NCBI GenBank assembly: GCA_947629865.1
Contig: CANRFJ010000017.1
Coordinates: forward strand, 1 to 62,797
Source of the DNA: an uncultured Lachnospiraceae bacterium
Lineage (GTDB): Bacteria > Bacillota > Clostridia > Lachnospirales > Lachnospiraceae
Length of the DNA stretch: 62,797 nt
Direction: 5' to 3'
Shown: positions 42,749-51,687 of the stretch, piece by piece
How positions within the stretch are numbered: the stretch's first letter is position 1
Layout of the letters: every line of letters starts with the position of its first letter
The notes under the pieces: model-generated
What the model saw: only the letters and a program-made list of their open reading frames with translations
Told to the model about the DNA's origin: nothing
Databases searched by the model: none
Program-made: the position numbers and the translations under genes

Positions 42749-43068
42749 GAGCGGAAAGCATACTAGGACAATTTATGCTGTTTTTCTTTCTGATGCTCAT
42801 GATGTGGGTGGGAACCGCCTATGTGTCGCAGAACATACAATATAGCAGCGCCGGAAGATTTCACAGCAGTGTCGTCCAAAAACTGGAGGACAGTAATTTT
42901 GCGCCTGAGGTAATGCAGGAGTGTGTGTCGAGGGCGGAAGACGAGAGGTATCAGCTGAAGATTGAGAGGAGCGGGGGAGGGAGCGCCAGAGTAACGCTTA
43001 AATTTTCCTATACCTTTCCGGTATTGAAGCTGAACAGGCAGTATGTCATTGAGGGATATGCGAGATAG
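42745..43068 (+). CDS. TadE-like pseudopilin candidate, 107 aa
   Basis: It begins MRAESILGQFMLFFFLMLMM, a short basic start followed by one hydrophobic helix and a small extracytoplasmic domain. TadE-type proteins share this layout, but the usual Glu at the helix edge is only loosely matched. ATGA overlap with the previous gene. Confidence 0.6.
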   Translation: MRAESILGQFMLFFFLMLMMWVGTAYVSQNIQYSSAGRFHSSVVQKLEDSNFAPEVMQECVSRAEDERYQLKIERSGGGSARVTLKFSYTFPVLKLNRQYVIEGYAR

Positions 43069-43103
43069 GGGCGCTGTCTGCGGCGTCCGGAAGGGAGGAG
43101 AGT

Positions 43104-43481
43104 ATGAGAACAGTGATTATATCTGTTATTGGGATCAGTTCGGTTCTGCTGGTTGTGATGATCCAGAGTACCATAAATACAGAGGCGCTGCAGAGGGAAA
43201 GCCTCGCCAATGCGCTGTCTGCGTCCATGGAACAGACGATGTCTGAGGTGATGGAGAGGGAAAGCTATGGAATTGAGAACAGAAACGAGATGGTAGCGGC
43301 TTTTTTGCAGGCTATGATACAAAAAGTCAATTCAGATGTAGATCTGACAGTGAAAATATATCAGTTGAATTATGAGACAGGCACGATGGATGTGGAACTG
43401 CGGGGAGAATTTCCCCTGCCGGACAAAAAGAAAAAGACGGTGGCAGTCCGCAGGAAAGTTGCCTTTGCTGCCCCCGAATGA
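43104..43481 (+). CDS. Membrane-anchored protein closing the Tad-like locus, 125 aa
   Basis: N-terminal helix (TVIISVIGISSVLLVVMIQS) followed by an extracytoplasmic domain with VDLTVKIYQLNYETGTMDVE. AAGGGAGGAGAGT precedes the ATG. Similar in size and build to the two genes before it. Last gene of the locus; no prepilin peptidase or Flp pilin is seen in the window. Confidence 0.6.
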   Translation: MRTVIISVIGISSVLLVVMIQSTINTEALQRESLANALSASMEQTMSEVMERESYGIENRNEMVAAFLQAMIQKVNSDVDLTVKIYQLNYETGTMDVELRGEFPLPDKKKKTVAVRRKVAFAAPE

Positions 43482-43505
43482 GAGCGGGCAGCAAAAGGGT
43501 GCGTA

Positions 43506-44819
43506 TCATTTATTTTCTTCATCTTCCTCCTCTGTCTCCTCAGAGGGCGGTTTTAAGAGGAGGCGGAGTTTGTCAATGCGGTTTCCGTCTACCTGCAGTA
43601 CCGTGTACTCCGCGTATTCATCTTCAGCGGTTTCGCCAACCTCTGGAAAATGCTCCAGAAGATTGATGACGTGTCCGGCGATGGAATCATAGTCGTCGGA
43701 TTCAAGGGAGAGATCCAGGGCGTCGTCGATGTCGTCCAAAGAAGTGGCTCCAAGAACAATGTATTCCGTGTCGGACACTTTCTGGATATCTTCCTCCTCG
43801 TCGTCGTACTCGTCTCTGAGCTCGCCCACGATTTCCTCCAGCAGATCCTCAATGGTAATCAGACCGGCAAGGGCGCCGTACTCGTCCAGCACAATGGTTA
43901 TGGGAATGGAATCCTTGCGCATCTCCATGAACAGTTCAGACACATTTTTATATTCGTAGGTAAAGTGCGCCTCGCGGATCAGCGACTTAATATCCAGGGT
44001 ATTTTTGTCTCCGGTGTAAAATACAAAGTCTTTCAGGTTGATGATACCGATAATATTGTCAATGGATTCCTCATACACCGGCATACGGGCGTACTTGTTC
44101 TCCGTGAACTCGGTCAGGAGCTCCTCATAGGAGATATCAGATCGCACCATGGCAATATCCATGCGGGGAATCATGACGTCCTTGGCCAGGGAATCACCGA
44201 AATCAACGATATTGGTGATCATCTGATGTTCCTCGGTCTCGATGATCCCCTCCTCGTGGCTGACATCTACTAAGGTGCGCAGTTCATCTTCGGTAATACT
44301 GTTTGGCTTGTCGGATATATCCACGCGCAGGAGAAGCAGAAAGCCTCTGGACACCTGGTTTACAATAAAAATCACCGGAGTAAATAAGCGGGTTACAAAA
44401 AGAATCGGGCCGGCGTAGGCAAGGGCCATCTTTTCCGCATTGCGGGTGGCCAGATTTTTGGGGGTGATCTCGCCAAAAATCAGGATCAGGATAGTCAGGA
44501 TACCGGTCGCAATACCGGCGCCGAGACTGGTGCTGTCCTCCAGATGCAGCCGCTGGCATATGTTAAACGCATAGGCGGTACTCAGGGAGGAAGCAGATAA
44601 GTTGACAATATTGTTGCATATAAGTACGGCGCTGAGCATTTTGGAAGGATCCTCGGTCAGCTGCAGTACCCGTCTGGCTCGTTTGTTCTTTTCTTCTGCC
44701 AACGATCGGATTCGTATTTTGTTGACTGTGGTTAAGGCGGTCTCAGCAGATGAGAAAAAAGCGGATAATAACAGTAATATAATGAGAACAATTATATTTA
44801 CCGCGTCACTGGGCCCCAA
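43506..44819 (-). CDS. CorC/HlyC-type (CNNM-like) CBS-domain membrane protein
   Basis: A 437-aa protein with an N-terminal DUF21 membrane domain (residues 5-190, SSAETALTTVNKIR and FGEITPKNLATRN), two CBS domains (about 205-320, VMIPRMDIAMV and VLDEYGALAGLITIEDLLEE) and a C-terminal CorC_HlyC domain. Such proteins are linked to magnesium/cobalt export. The start is a TTG with AGGAGTGATGATTT upstream; no ATG is available before an in-frame stop. The acidic C-terminal tail is rich in Glu. Confidence 0.88.
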   Translation of the reverse strand: MGPSDAVNIIVLIILLLLSAFFSSAETALTTVNKIRIRSLAEEKNKRARRVLQLTEDPSKMLSAVLICNNIVNLSASSLSTAYAFNICQRLHLEDSTSLGAGIATGILTILILIFGEITPKNLATRNAEKMALAYAGPILFVTRLFTPVIFIVNQVSRGFLLLLRVDISDKPNSITEDELRTLVDVSHEEGIIETEEHQMITNIVDFGDSLAKDVMIPRMDIAMVRSDISYEELLTEFTENKYARMPVYEESIDNIIGIINLKDFVFYTGDKNTLDIKSLIREAHFTYEYKNVSELFMEMRKDSIPITIVLDEYGALAGLITIEDLLEEIVGELRDEYDDEEEDIQKVSDTEYIVLGATSLDDIDDALDLSLESDDYDSIAGHVINLLEHFPEVGETAEDEYAEYTVLQVDGNRIDKLRLLLKPPSEETEEEDEENK

Positions 44820-44935
44820 AAATCATCACTCCTATTCTTTTTCACATTGTTATCGTATTATTTTACATGGTAATTGATATCATTCTATAATAAGTATTAT
44901 CATGTTGTCAAGTTATGGCGGAATGGACAGACGTT

Positions 44936-46546
44936 TCAGCTCAGCGCCTGACGTTTTCTCGCCATCTCGTCGCTGTCGAGATATTCGTCATAGGTCGTTA
45001 CCTTGTCTATCATGCCGTTGGGCGTAAATTCAATGATGCGGTTGGCAATTGTCTGGATAAACTGGTGATCCTGTGAGGTAAAGAGCACCACGCCCGGAAA
45101 TTTTATCAGTCCGTTGTTGACGGAGGTAATCGATTCCATATCCAGATGGTTGGTCGGCTCATCCAACATCAGAACATTCGATCCGAGCATCATCATCTTG
45201 GAGAGCATAACCCGCACCTTTTCGCCGCCGGACAGGACATTGACCTTCTTCAGGCCGTCGTCGCCCCGAAAGAGCATACGTCCCAGAAAGCCGCGCACAT
45301 AGGTGGCGTCTTTTTCCGGTGAAAACGGCATCAGCCAGTCCACAATAGTGTCGTTGCTGTCAAAGTAGGGCGTGTTGTCTTTCGGGAAATAGGAATTGGA
45401 GGTGGTGATACCCCATTTGTAATCTCCCTCGTCCGGTTCCATCTCGCCCGCAAGAATCTGGAACAGCGTGGTGGCGGCGATACCGTAAGAACCGACGAAG
45501 GCGATCTTATCGTCATGGCCGACGGTAAAGGAGACATTATTGAGCACTTTTTCCCCGTCAATGGTCTTGGTGAGGTTTGTGACAGTCAGAACCTCGTTTC
45601 CGATCTCCCTGTCCGGCTTAAAGTCCACATAGGGATATTTCCGGCTGGAGGGGCGGAGCGTCTCCAGTTCTATTTTTTCCAGCGCGCGCTTGCGGGAAGT
45701 GGCCTGTTTGGACTTGGAGGCATTGGCGCTGAACCGCTGGATAAATTCCTGCAGTTCTTTGATCTTTTCCTCTTTCTTTTTGTTGGCCTCCTTCATCTGT
45801 TTGATCATCAACTGGCTGGATTCATACCAGAAATCGTAGTTGCCGGCATAAACCTGCATCTTGCCGTAATCGAGATCCACGGTGTGGGTGCAGACCTTAT
45901 TCAGAAAATAGCGGTCGTGGGACACGACGATGATCGTGTTCTCAAAGTTGATGAGAAACTCCTCCAGCCAGCGGATGGAGTCCAGATCCAGGTGGTTGGT
46001 CGGCTCGTCCAGAAGAAGGATATCCGGATTGCCGAACAGAGCCCTGGCAAGGAGAACCTTTACCTTGTCGGTGTCGGGAAGTTCGCTCATGAGTTTTGCG
46101 TGTTCGTCCGTCTCGATTCCCAGGCCGTTGAGGAGAGAAGCGGCGTCCGCCTCTGCCTCCCAGCCGTTCATGGCGGCGAAGTCGGCCTCCAGCTCGCTGG
46201 CGCGGATACCGTCCTCGTCGGAGAAATCCTCCTTGGCATAGATGGCGTCTTTTTCCTTCATGATATCATATAGCTTCTGGTTGCCGGCAATGACGGTATC
46301 CAATACGACTTCGTCATCATATTTGAAGTGATCCTGTTCCAGCACGGAAAGCCGCTGTTCCGCCCCTAGGATAATCTCGCCGGTGGTGGGTTCCAGCTCA
46401 CCGGACAGAATCTTCAGGAAGGTGGATTTTCCGGCGCCGTTGGCGCCGATAATGCCGTAGCAGTTTCCCTCCGTGAATTTTATATTGACCTCCTCAAAGA
46501 GCGCTTTTTTTCCAAAACGCAGTGAAATGTTGCTTGCCTGTATCAT
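44936..46546 (-). CDS. ykpA: ABC-F ATPase of the YkpA/YbiT type
   Basis: A 536-aa protein with two ATP-binding domains and no membrane part, acting on the ribosome. The first P-loop is intact (GANGAGKST). The second is degenerate (GSYGIAATTLF, no Lys), as I recall for YkpA-type members. Both LLDEPTNHLD and MLDEPTNHLD Walker B elements are present. The linker between the domains is about 50 residues and helical. The switch reads FTSQDHQF, where related proteins have His in place of Gln. Confidence 0.87.
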   Translation of the reverse strand: MIQASNISLRFGKKALFEEVNIKFTEGNCYGIIGANGAGKSTFLKILSGELEPTTGEIILGAEQRLSVLEQDHFKYDDEVVLDTVIAGNQKLYDIMKEKDAIYAKEDFSDEDGIRASELEADFAAMNGWEAEADAASLLNGLGIETDEHAKLMSELPDTDKVKVLLARALFGNPDILLLDEPTNHLDLDSIRWLEEFLINFENTIIVVSHDRYFLNKVCTHTVDLDYGKMQVYAGNYDFWYESSQLMIKQMKEANKKKEEKIKELQEFIQRFSANASKSKQATSRKRALEKIELETLRPSSRKYPYVDFKPDREIGNEVLTVTNLTKTIDGEKVLNNVSFTVGHDDKIAFVGSYGIAATTLFQILAGEMEPDEGDYKWGITTSNSYFPKDNTPYFDSNDTIVDWLMPFSPEKDATYVRGFLGRMLFRGDDGLKKVNVLSGGEKVRVMLSKMMMLGSNVLMLDEPTNHLDMESITSVNNGLIKFPGVVLFTSQDHQFIQTIANRIIEFTPNGMIDKVTTYDEYLDSDEMARKRQALS

Positions 46547-46643
46547 ATTTTACCTCATTTCTGTGAATAATTTCCACAAATTGTTTATATACAAGAATAT
46601 TTTACTAAAAATGGACAATTTTGCAAGTATTTAAAAAATGTTA

Positions 46644-46672
46644 TTGTTACTTTCGCGATATTTCGTTATAAT
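46644..46672 (+). promoter_or_regulatory. Predicted promoter of the GH13-like gene
   Basis: TTGTTA at 46644 and TATAAT at 46667 with a 17-bp spacer. Confidence 0.65.
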
Positions 46673-46756
46673 ATAAGGGAATTGCAGTAATAAGATGCCG
46701 GAATAGATTGCAAGGGCGGCATGTGAAAAGGCCATGGAAGGGATGAGCGACAGGGA

Positions 46757-48574
46757 ATGAGACTAGAAAAAGGAAGACCTTTTCCGTTAGGGGTAATAAA
46801 GGCAGGCGAAGACCGGGTACAGGCAGCCATATGGCTTCCGGGCAGATCCTCCTGCAAACTGTGTCTGTACCGGGATGGGAAACTATTCAAAAAAATCGAG
46901 ATGTTTTCGATGAAAGAGGCGGGAATGAAGGATATTTTTTCCGTGGTTCTCACCGGCAGTGACGTGGCAGAGCAGCTGGAGGGCGTGGAATATGACTTCC
47001 TCGCGGATGGAAAAAAAGTTCCGGACGCCTATGCAAGGGCTGTGGCCGGAAGGGAAAAATTCGGGAAAAAACAGGGAAAAGTCCGCGGCTGTATGGATTT
47101 TGCCGATTTTGACTGGAGCGGTGAAAACTGGAGAAGGCTTCCGGTCGACGAAATGATCCTGTACCAGTGCCATGTGAGGGGATTTACGAGACATGCCAGT
47201 TCCGGCGTGGAATTTCCGGGCACCTTTGCGGGGCTGCAGGAGAAGATTCCTTATCTGAAGGAGTTAGGCGTCAATACCCTGCTTCTGCTCCCCGTGTATG
47301 ATTTTAATGAAAAAATGGAGCAGACAAATGAGAAGGGTGAGAAAAAGACCAATTACTGGGGGTACACCGGAGACGCTTTTTACCTGGCTCCCAAGGCCGG
47401 CTACTGTTCGGGGCGGACAAGCCCTTCCACAGAGTTTAAATCGCTCATAAAGGCGCTGCACCAGAACGGTATGAATATTGTGCTGGATATGTATTTTGTG
47501 GGAAGGACGCCGGAGTTTATATTGCAGTGCCTGCGGTATTATGCACTGAACTTCCACATAGACGGATTTCGCATTAACCAGGACTGCATGGACACCAGGT
47601 GGCTGCACCGCGATCCCCTTCTCTCCCATGTAAAACTGCTGGGAAATAACTGGGGCGAGCAGCCGGCAGGGGATTCGGACACAGTATGTATGGAGATGAA
47701 CGATGGTTTTCTGATAGATGCAAGGCGCTACATGAAAAGCGACGAGGGCCAGACGGAGAATTTTTACCGGCGCTTCCGAGAACAGCGCAACGGCGTCGGC
47801 GTGATTCATTACATCACACAGAATAACGGGTTTACGCTGCGGGATCTGATTTCTTATGATGTGAAGCACAACGAGGCCAATGGGGAGAGAAACCAGGACG
47901 GCACAGAGTACAATTACAGCTGGAACTGCGGGGCGGAGGGCCCGACAAGGCGGAAAGCCGTTCTCAGAATGCGTCAGAAGCAGGAGCGCAATGCCTTTGT
48001 CATGCTGCTGCTTGGGCTGGCGGTTCCGATGCTCCTCGCGGGCGACGAGTTTGGAAATTCACAGAAGGGAAACAACAATGCCTACTGTCAGGACAACAGC
48101 ACGACCTGGCTGAACTGGCGTCTTCTGGATAAAAACAGGGAGACCTTTGATTTTGCGCGCGGACTGATCGCATTTAGAAAGAACCACCCTTTGTATCACC
48201 AGGAAAAAAATTTCACGGGCATGGATAACCGTGGACTGGGGGCGCCGGATGTGTCCTGTCATGGCAAAAAGCCGTGGGTGACGGATTTTTCCTATTACAG
48301 CCGTGAACTGGGAATTTTGTACTATGGCGGTTATTTTGGAGCGGAGAGCCTGTATTTTGTCTTTAATTTCCACTGGGACAGCCATGACTTTTATTTGCCC
48401 ACGCTGGAAGCGGGGCAGAGGTGGAGACTGCTTCTGGATACCTCTGTGGAGGAGAGAGAAAAAGAGGCGGGATATATAACCGAGAAGTACCGGATGGCGC
48501 CCCGCTCGATTGCCGTGTTTGAGGGCGTATGTACCCGGCCGGGGAAATCCGGCCGGAGAAAAAAGAATCAATAG
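46757..48574 (+). CDS. GH13 (GlgX/pullulanase-like) protein lacking all catalytic acidic residues
   Basis: A 605-aa protein with a CBM48-like N-terminal domain (about 1-100), a GH13 barrel and a C-terminal beta domain. It lines up with glycogen-debranching enzymes through LYQCHVRGFT, WGYTGDAFYLAPKAGY, SYDVKHNEANGE and LAGDEFG. The nucleophile position of GFRFD is Asn274 (GFRINQD), the acid/base Glu position of KLIAEPW is Asn297 (KLLGNNW), and the HD of TAHDGFT is Asn356-Asn357 (TQNNGFT). The motif I Asn-His is also gone (LDMYFVG). The frame is otherwise intact, so this looks like a maintained pseudoenzyme, possibly a glycogen-binding or regulatory protein. Confidence 0.85.
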   Translation: MRLEKGRPFPLGVIKAGEDRVQAAIWLPGRSSCKLCLYRDGKLFKKIEMFSMKEAGMKDIFSVVLTGSDVAEQLEGVEYDFLADGKKVPDAYARAVAGREKFGKKQGKVRGCMDFADFDWSGENWRRLPVDEMILYQCHVRGFTRHASSGVEFPGTFAGLQEKIPYLKELGVNTLLLLPVYDFNEKMEQTNEKGEKKTNYWGYTGDAFYLAPKAGYCSGRTSPSTEFKSLIKALHQNGMNIVLDMYFVGRTPEFILQCLRYYALNFHIDGFRINQDCMDTRWLHRDPLLSHVKLLGNNWGEQPAGDSDTVCMEMNDGFLIDARRYMKSDEGQTENFYRRFREQRNGVGVIHYITQNNGFTLRDLISYDVKHNEANGERNQDGTEYNYSWNCGAEGPTRRKAVLRMRQKQERNAFVMLLLGLAVPMLLAGDEFGNSQKGNNNAYCQDNSTTWLNWRLLDKNRETFDFARGLIAFRKNHPLYHQEKNFTGMDNRGLGAPDVSCHGKKPWVTDFSYYSRELGILYYGGYFGAESLYFVFNFHWDSHDFYLPTLEAGQRWRLLLDTSVEEREKEAGYITEKYRMAPRSIAVFEGVCTRPGKSGRRKKNQ

Positions 48575-48759
48575 CTGTGGTTTTCTACAATCGGATCAAA
48601 CAGATCCAGCGAGCAGTGCTTATCTGAGGTGAAATGTCTGCAGGTGGTACAGGACACGTCCGTATCCCCGGCCTTGTTGGTTGTACCCCTGCAGTCCTTT
48701 GCCGCATAAGCACTGCAGTGTTTGGCCACATTTCTGTAGGTCTGCTCATCTGCACGCAT
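48568..48759 (-). CDS. Small cysteine-rich protein, 63 aa
   Basis: Five cysteines in the pattern HCSAYAAKDCRG and SCTTCRHFTSDKHCSLD, suggesting metal binding. ACGGAGGTAACGT precedes the ATG. Its stop overlaps the end of the convergent GH13-like gene by 7 bp. Such small proteins are common in Lachnospiraceae; function unknown. Confidence 0.7.
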   Translation of the reverse strand: MRADEQTYRNVAKHCSAYAAKDCRGTTNKAGDTDVSCTTCRHFTSDKHCSLDLFDPIVENHSY

Positions 48760-48835
48760 ACGTTACCTCCGTTTGTCATGTTATTCTGTTATGGAAACGG
48801 TATTAGTATTTACAGTCAGGAGGATTTTATACGGA

Positions 48836-49285
48836 ATGATTGTTTTCAAAATTGAAAATATAAAGGCGTTTATGGCGCATTTATTTGCCGGAGAGATGTT
48901 TGACCGGTTTCATGTAAGCGGCTGTGCGGTGACTACCTTTACCACGTTTGAGACCGACGGGAGGAGCCGGCCGGACTGGTTCGACACGGACGAAAGGGTG
49001 GAAGATGACAGCGGGCTTGTCTGGTGGCGGCAGCTGAAGCCGTTTATATTTTCGCTTATAAAAGGGAAAAAAACGCCAGAGAAGCTGCGGATTGATTTCT
49101 GCCACTATATGGACAACGGCGACATGGGCTCCCTGCGGGTGAATTACGAGAGAGACGAACTGCTCCTGTACACCGGCTACATGGAAAAAATATTTTCCAT
49201 GGATCGCGAAAAACAGCAGGAGTGGGACGAAAAATGCAAAATATTTCTCGAAAAAAATGGAATTGCTAGCACTCAACTTGATTGA
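48836..49285 (+). CDS. DUF5721-like hypothetical protein, 149 aa
   Basis: It begins MIVFKIENIKAFMAHLFAGE and continues with FHVSGCAVTTFTTFETDGR, patterns I associate with a Lachnospiraceae DUF family. AGGAGG lies 12 bases before ATG 48836, a loose spacing. The last codons run into the CIRCE operator of htpG. No function is known. Confidence 0.6.
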   Translation: MIVFKIENIKAFMAHLFAGEMFDRFHVSGCAVTTFTTFETDGRSRPDWFDTDERVEDDSGLVWWRQLKPFIFSLIKGKKTPEKLRIDFCHYMDNGDMGSLRVNYERDELLLYTGYMEKIFSMDREKQQEWDEKCKIFLEKNGIASTQLD

Positions 49286-49292
49286 GTGCTAA
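49266..49292 (+). promoter_or_regulatory. CIRCE element (HrcA operator)
   Basis: CTAGCACTC, a 9-bp spacer, then GAGTGCTAA: a near-perfect CIRCE inverted repeat (consensus TTAGCACTC-N9-GAGTGCTAA). It ends 7 bp before the -35 box of htpG, which implies heat-shock control by HrcA. Its first part overlaps the end of the upstream gene. Confidence 0.93.
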
Positions 49293-49299
49293 TTTTTTC

Positions 49300-49328
49300 T
49301 TGACATTGAAACCGGAGAGTATTATGAT
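49300..49328 (+). promoter_or_regulatory. htpG promoter
   Basis: TTGACA at 49300 and TATGAT at 49323 with a 17-bp spacer, directly downstream of CIRCE. Confidence 0.85.
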
Positions 49329-49371
49329 AACAGATAGAGAAAAAAATGGTACAGGATTTGGAGGTATTGAT

Positions 49372-51423
49372 ATGACAAGTGAACAGGGAAATTTAGCGAT
49401 TAATTCAGAGAACATATTTCCAATTATTAAGAAATGGCTGTATTCCGACCACGATATTTTCATACGGGAGGTTGTCAGCAACGGGTGTGACGCCATTACC
49501 AAATTGAAAAAACTGGAGATGATCGGGGAGGCGGAGCTGGCGGACGATTACAAACCGAAAATCGAGGTAGTGGTGAATCCGGAGGAAAAGACCATAACCT
49601 TTACGGACAACGGCCTTGGCATGACGGCGGACGAGGTGAAGGAGTATATAAACCAGATCGCCTTTTCCGGAGCGGCGGATTTTCTGGAGAAGTATAAGGA
49701 CAAGGCCAGTGAGGAGCAGATTATAGGACATTTTGGACTCGGTTTCTATTCCGTATTCATGGTGGCGGATTCCGCGGAGATCAATACGCTCTCCTATCAG
49801 AAGGGAGCGGAGGCGGTTCACTGGGAATCCGACGGCGGACTGACTTTCGAGATGGACGGCAGCGACAGGGATACGGTGGGCACGGAGATTATTCTGCACC
49901 TGAACGAGGACAGCTATGAATTTGCCAATGAGTACCGCGTCCGCGAGGTGCTGGACAAGTACTGTTCCTTCATGCCTGTGGAGATTTTTTTGACAAAGGC
50001 CAATGCGGAGCCGGAGTACGAGACGATTCCGAGCGAGGAGGTGACGGAGGAGGATACCGTCATCGAGGAGATCGTCGAGGAGCCGGAGAAGACGGCCGGG
50101 GACTCCGCGGAGGAGGATAAGAAGGAAAAGAAAGAGCCGGTCAAAAAGACAAAGATACTGAAACGGCCGGTCTCTCTGAGCGATACGACGCCGCTTTGGA
50201 CAAAGCACCCGAATGAGTGCAGCGAGGAGGACTACAAGGATTTTTACCGCAAGGTGTTCCGGGATTACAGGGAGCCGCTGTTCTGGATCCATCTGAATAT
50301 GGATTATCCGTTTAACCTCAAGGGAATCCTGTATTTCCCTAAGGTAAATCTGGAATATGAGAATTTGGAGGGCGTCATCAAATTATACAATAATCAGGTG
50401 TTTATCGCCGATAATATAAAGGAAGTGATTCCGGAATTTCTGCTGCTCTTAAAGGGCGTGATCGACTGTCCGGATCTTCCTCTGAACGTGAGCCGGAGCG
50501 CCCTGCAAAACGACGGCTTTGTGAAAAAGATCTCGGATTATATCACAAAGAAGGTGGCGGATAAGCTGTCCGGCATGTGCAAGACGGAGCGGGAGGACTA
50601 CGAGAAATACTGGGACGACATCAGCCCGTTTATCAAGTTCGGCTGCCTGAAAGATGAGAAATTCAAAGAAAAAATGAAAGACTATATTCTCTTTAAGGAT
50701 CTGGACGAAAAATACAGCACGCTGGCCGAGTATCTGGAGACGCTGCCGGAGCCGGAACCGGAGGTCGAAGTAGTGAAAGAGGGCGAGGAGAATCCGGAGC
50801 CGGAGGAGACGGAGCCTCCGAAGAAGACGGTATACTATGTGACCGATTTGCAGCAGCAGAGCCAGTATGTGAAGATGTTCCGCGACCAGAATATGAATGC
50901 GGTTGTGCTTCTCCACAATATTGACCAGCCGTTTGTGTCATCTCTCGAAAACGGGGACGACAATGTGAAATTCCAGCGGATTGACGCCGATTTGACAGAG
51001 GCCTTCAAAGAGGAGGCGGATGACGGGGAACTGAAGGAGAAGACGGAGTCCCTGAAGGAACTGTTCCGGAAGGCGCTGGGCAAGGAAAACCTGGAGGTGT
51101 CGGTCGAGAAACTGAAGGATGAGAAGGTCTCCGCCATGATTACGCTGTCCGAGGAAGCCCGAAGGATGCAGGATATGATGAAGATGTATGCGGCGAACGG
51201 TCTGGGAGGCATGGATATGCCGGAGACGGGACAGACACTGGTGCTGAATGTCAATAATGCGCTTGTGCAGTATGTGCTGGAGCACAGAGACGGCGACAAT
51301 ACGGAGATGTTCTGCAGACAGCTGTATGACCTGGCGATGATCAGCCACCGCCCGCTGGAGCCGGACAAGATGACCGAATTTATTGCCAGAAGCAATGAGA
51401 TTATGCTGATGTTAGCGAAATAA
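49372..51423 (+). CDS. htpG: Chaperone HtpG (Hsp90) with acidic linker insertions
   Basis: A 683-aa Hsp90. The N-terminal ATP site has NGCDAITKLKK, DNGLGMT and GHFGLGFYSVFMV. ATG 49372 follows TTGGAGGTATTGAT; the open frame to 49282 crosses the promoter and cannot be the start. After about residue 218 there is a charged insertion of about 45 residues (EEVTEEDTVIEEIVEEPEK, then KKEKKEPVKKTK) exactly between the N and middle domains, where eukaryotic Hsp90 has its charged linker and most bacterial HtpG have little. A second acidic stretch (PEPEPEVEVVKEGEENPEPE) lies near residue 465. The terminator lies at 51453-51506. Confidence 0.95.
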   Translation: MTSEQGNLAINSENIFPIIKKWLYSDHDIFIREVVSNGCDAITKLKKLEMIGEAELADDYKPKIEVVVNPEEKTITFTDNGLGMTADEVKEYINQIAFSGAADFLEKYKDKASEEQIIGHFGLGFYSVFMVADSAEINTLSYQKGAEAVHWESDGGLTFEMDGSDRDTVGTEIILHLNEDSYEFANEYRVREVLDKYCSFMPVEIFLTKANAEPEYETIPSEEVTEEDTVIEEIVEEPEKTAGDSAEEDKKEKKEPVKKTKILKRPVSLSDTTPLWTKHPNECSEEDYKDFYRKVFRDYREPLFWIHLNMDYPFNLKGILYFPKVNLEYENLEGVIKLYNNQVFIADNIKEVIPEFLLLLKGVIDCPDLPLNVSRSALQNDGFVKKISDYITKKVADKLSGMCKTEREDYEKYWDDISPFIKFGCLKDEKFKEKMKDYILFKDLDEKYSTLAEYLETLPEPEPEVEVVKEGEENPEPEETEPPKKTVYYVTDLQQQSQYVKMFRDQNMNAVVLLHNIDQPFVSSLENGDDNVKFQRIDADLTEAFKEEADDGELKEKTESLKELFRKALGKENLEVSVEKLKDEKVSAMITLSEEARRMQDMMKMYAANGLGGMDMPETGQTLVLNVNNALVQYVLEHRDGDNTEMFCRQLYDLAMISHRPLEPDKMTEFIARSNEIMLMLAK

Positions 51424-51452
51424 AGGGGCGGCGGTAAAAAACGGCAAAGAAA

Positions 51453-51506
51453 GCGCGCCGCTGTGAAGGTGCAGAGTGTCTCTGTATCACCGGCGGCGCG
51501 CCTTTT
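51453..51506 (+). terminator. Terminator after htpG
   Basis: GCGCGCCG and its complement CGGCGCGC form the base of a long hairpin (51453-51501), followed by CCTTTT. Confidence 0.75.
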
Positions 51507-51513
51507 GGAAGTA

Positions 51514-51586
51514 AGCTTCGAAAGGGACTTGAACCCTCGACCCCTTCATTACGAGTGAAGTGCTCTACCAACTGAGCTATCGAAGC
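51514..51586 (-). tRNA. tRNA-Thr (anticodon CGT)
   Basis: A 73-nt cloverleaf on the minus strand: the acceptor stem pairs GCTTCGA with TCGAAGC; D-arm AGCTCAGTTGGTAGAGC; anticodon loop CTCGTAA between CTTCA and TGAAG, giving CGT (Thr, codon ACG); T-arm GAGGGTTCAAGTCCCT. CCA is not encoded. Confidence 0.95.
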
Positions 51587-51687
51587 ATAATCGGTTGTTT
51601 TATTTTTGCGACAGCGTTATAATACTACATATAAGCCCGCGTTGTCAACAAAAATCTTAAATTTTCCGTGTGGAGAAAGGAGAAGCG

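Noticed and set aside
49405-50292. Minus-strand ORF of 295 aa opposite htpG
   Set aside because: Antisense to conserved HtpG motifs; Leu/Arg-rich composition and no ribosome binding site.
51514-51586. tRNA-Thr as an integration site
   Set aside because: No recombinase gene or repeat of the tRNA end was seen next to it; the neighbours on both sides are core genes.
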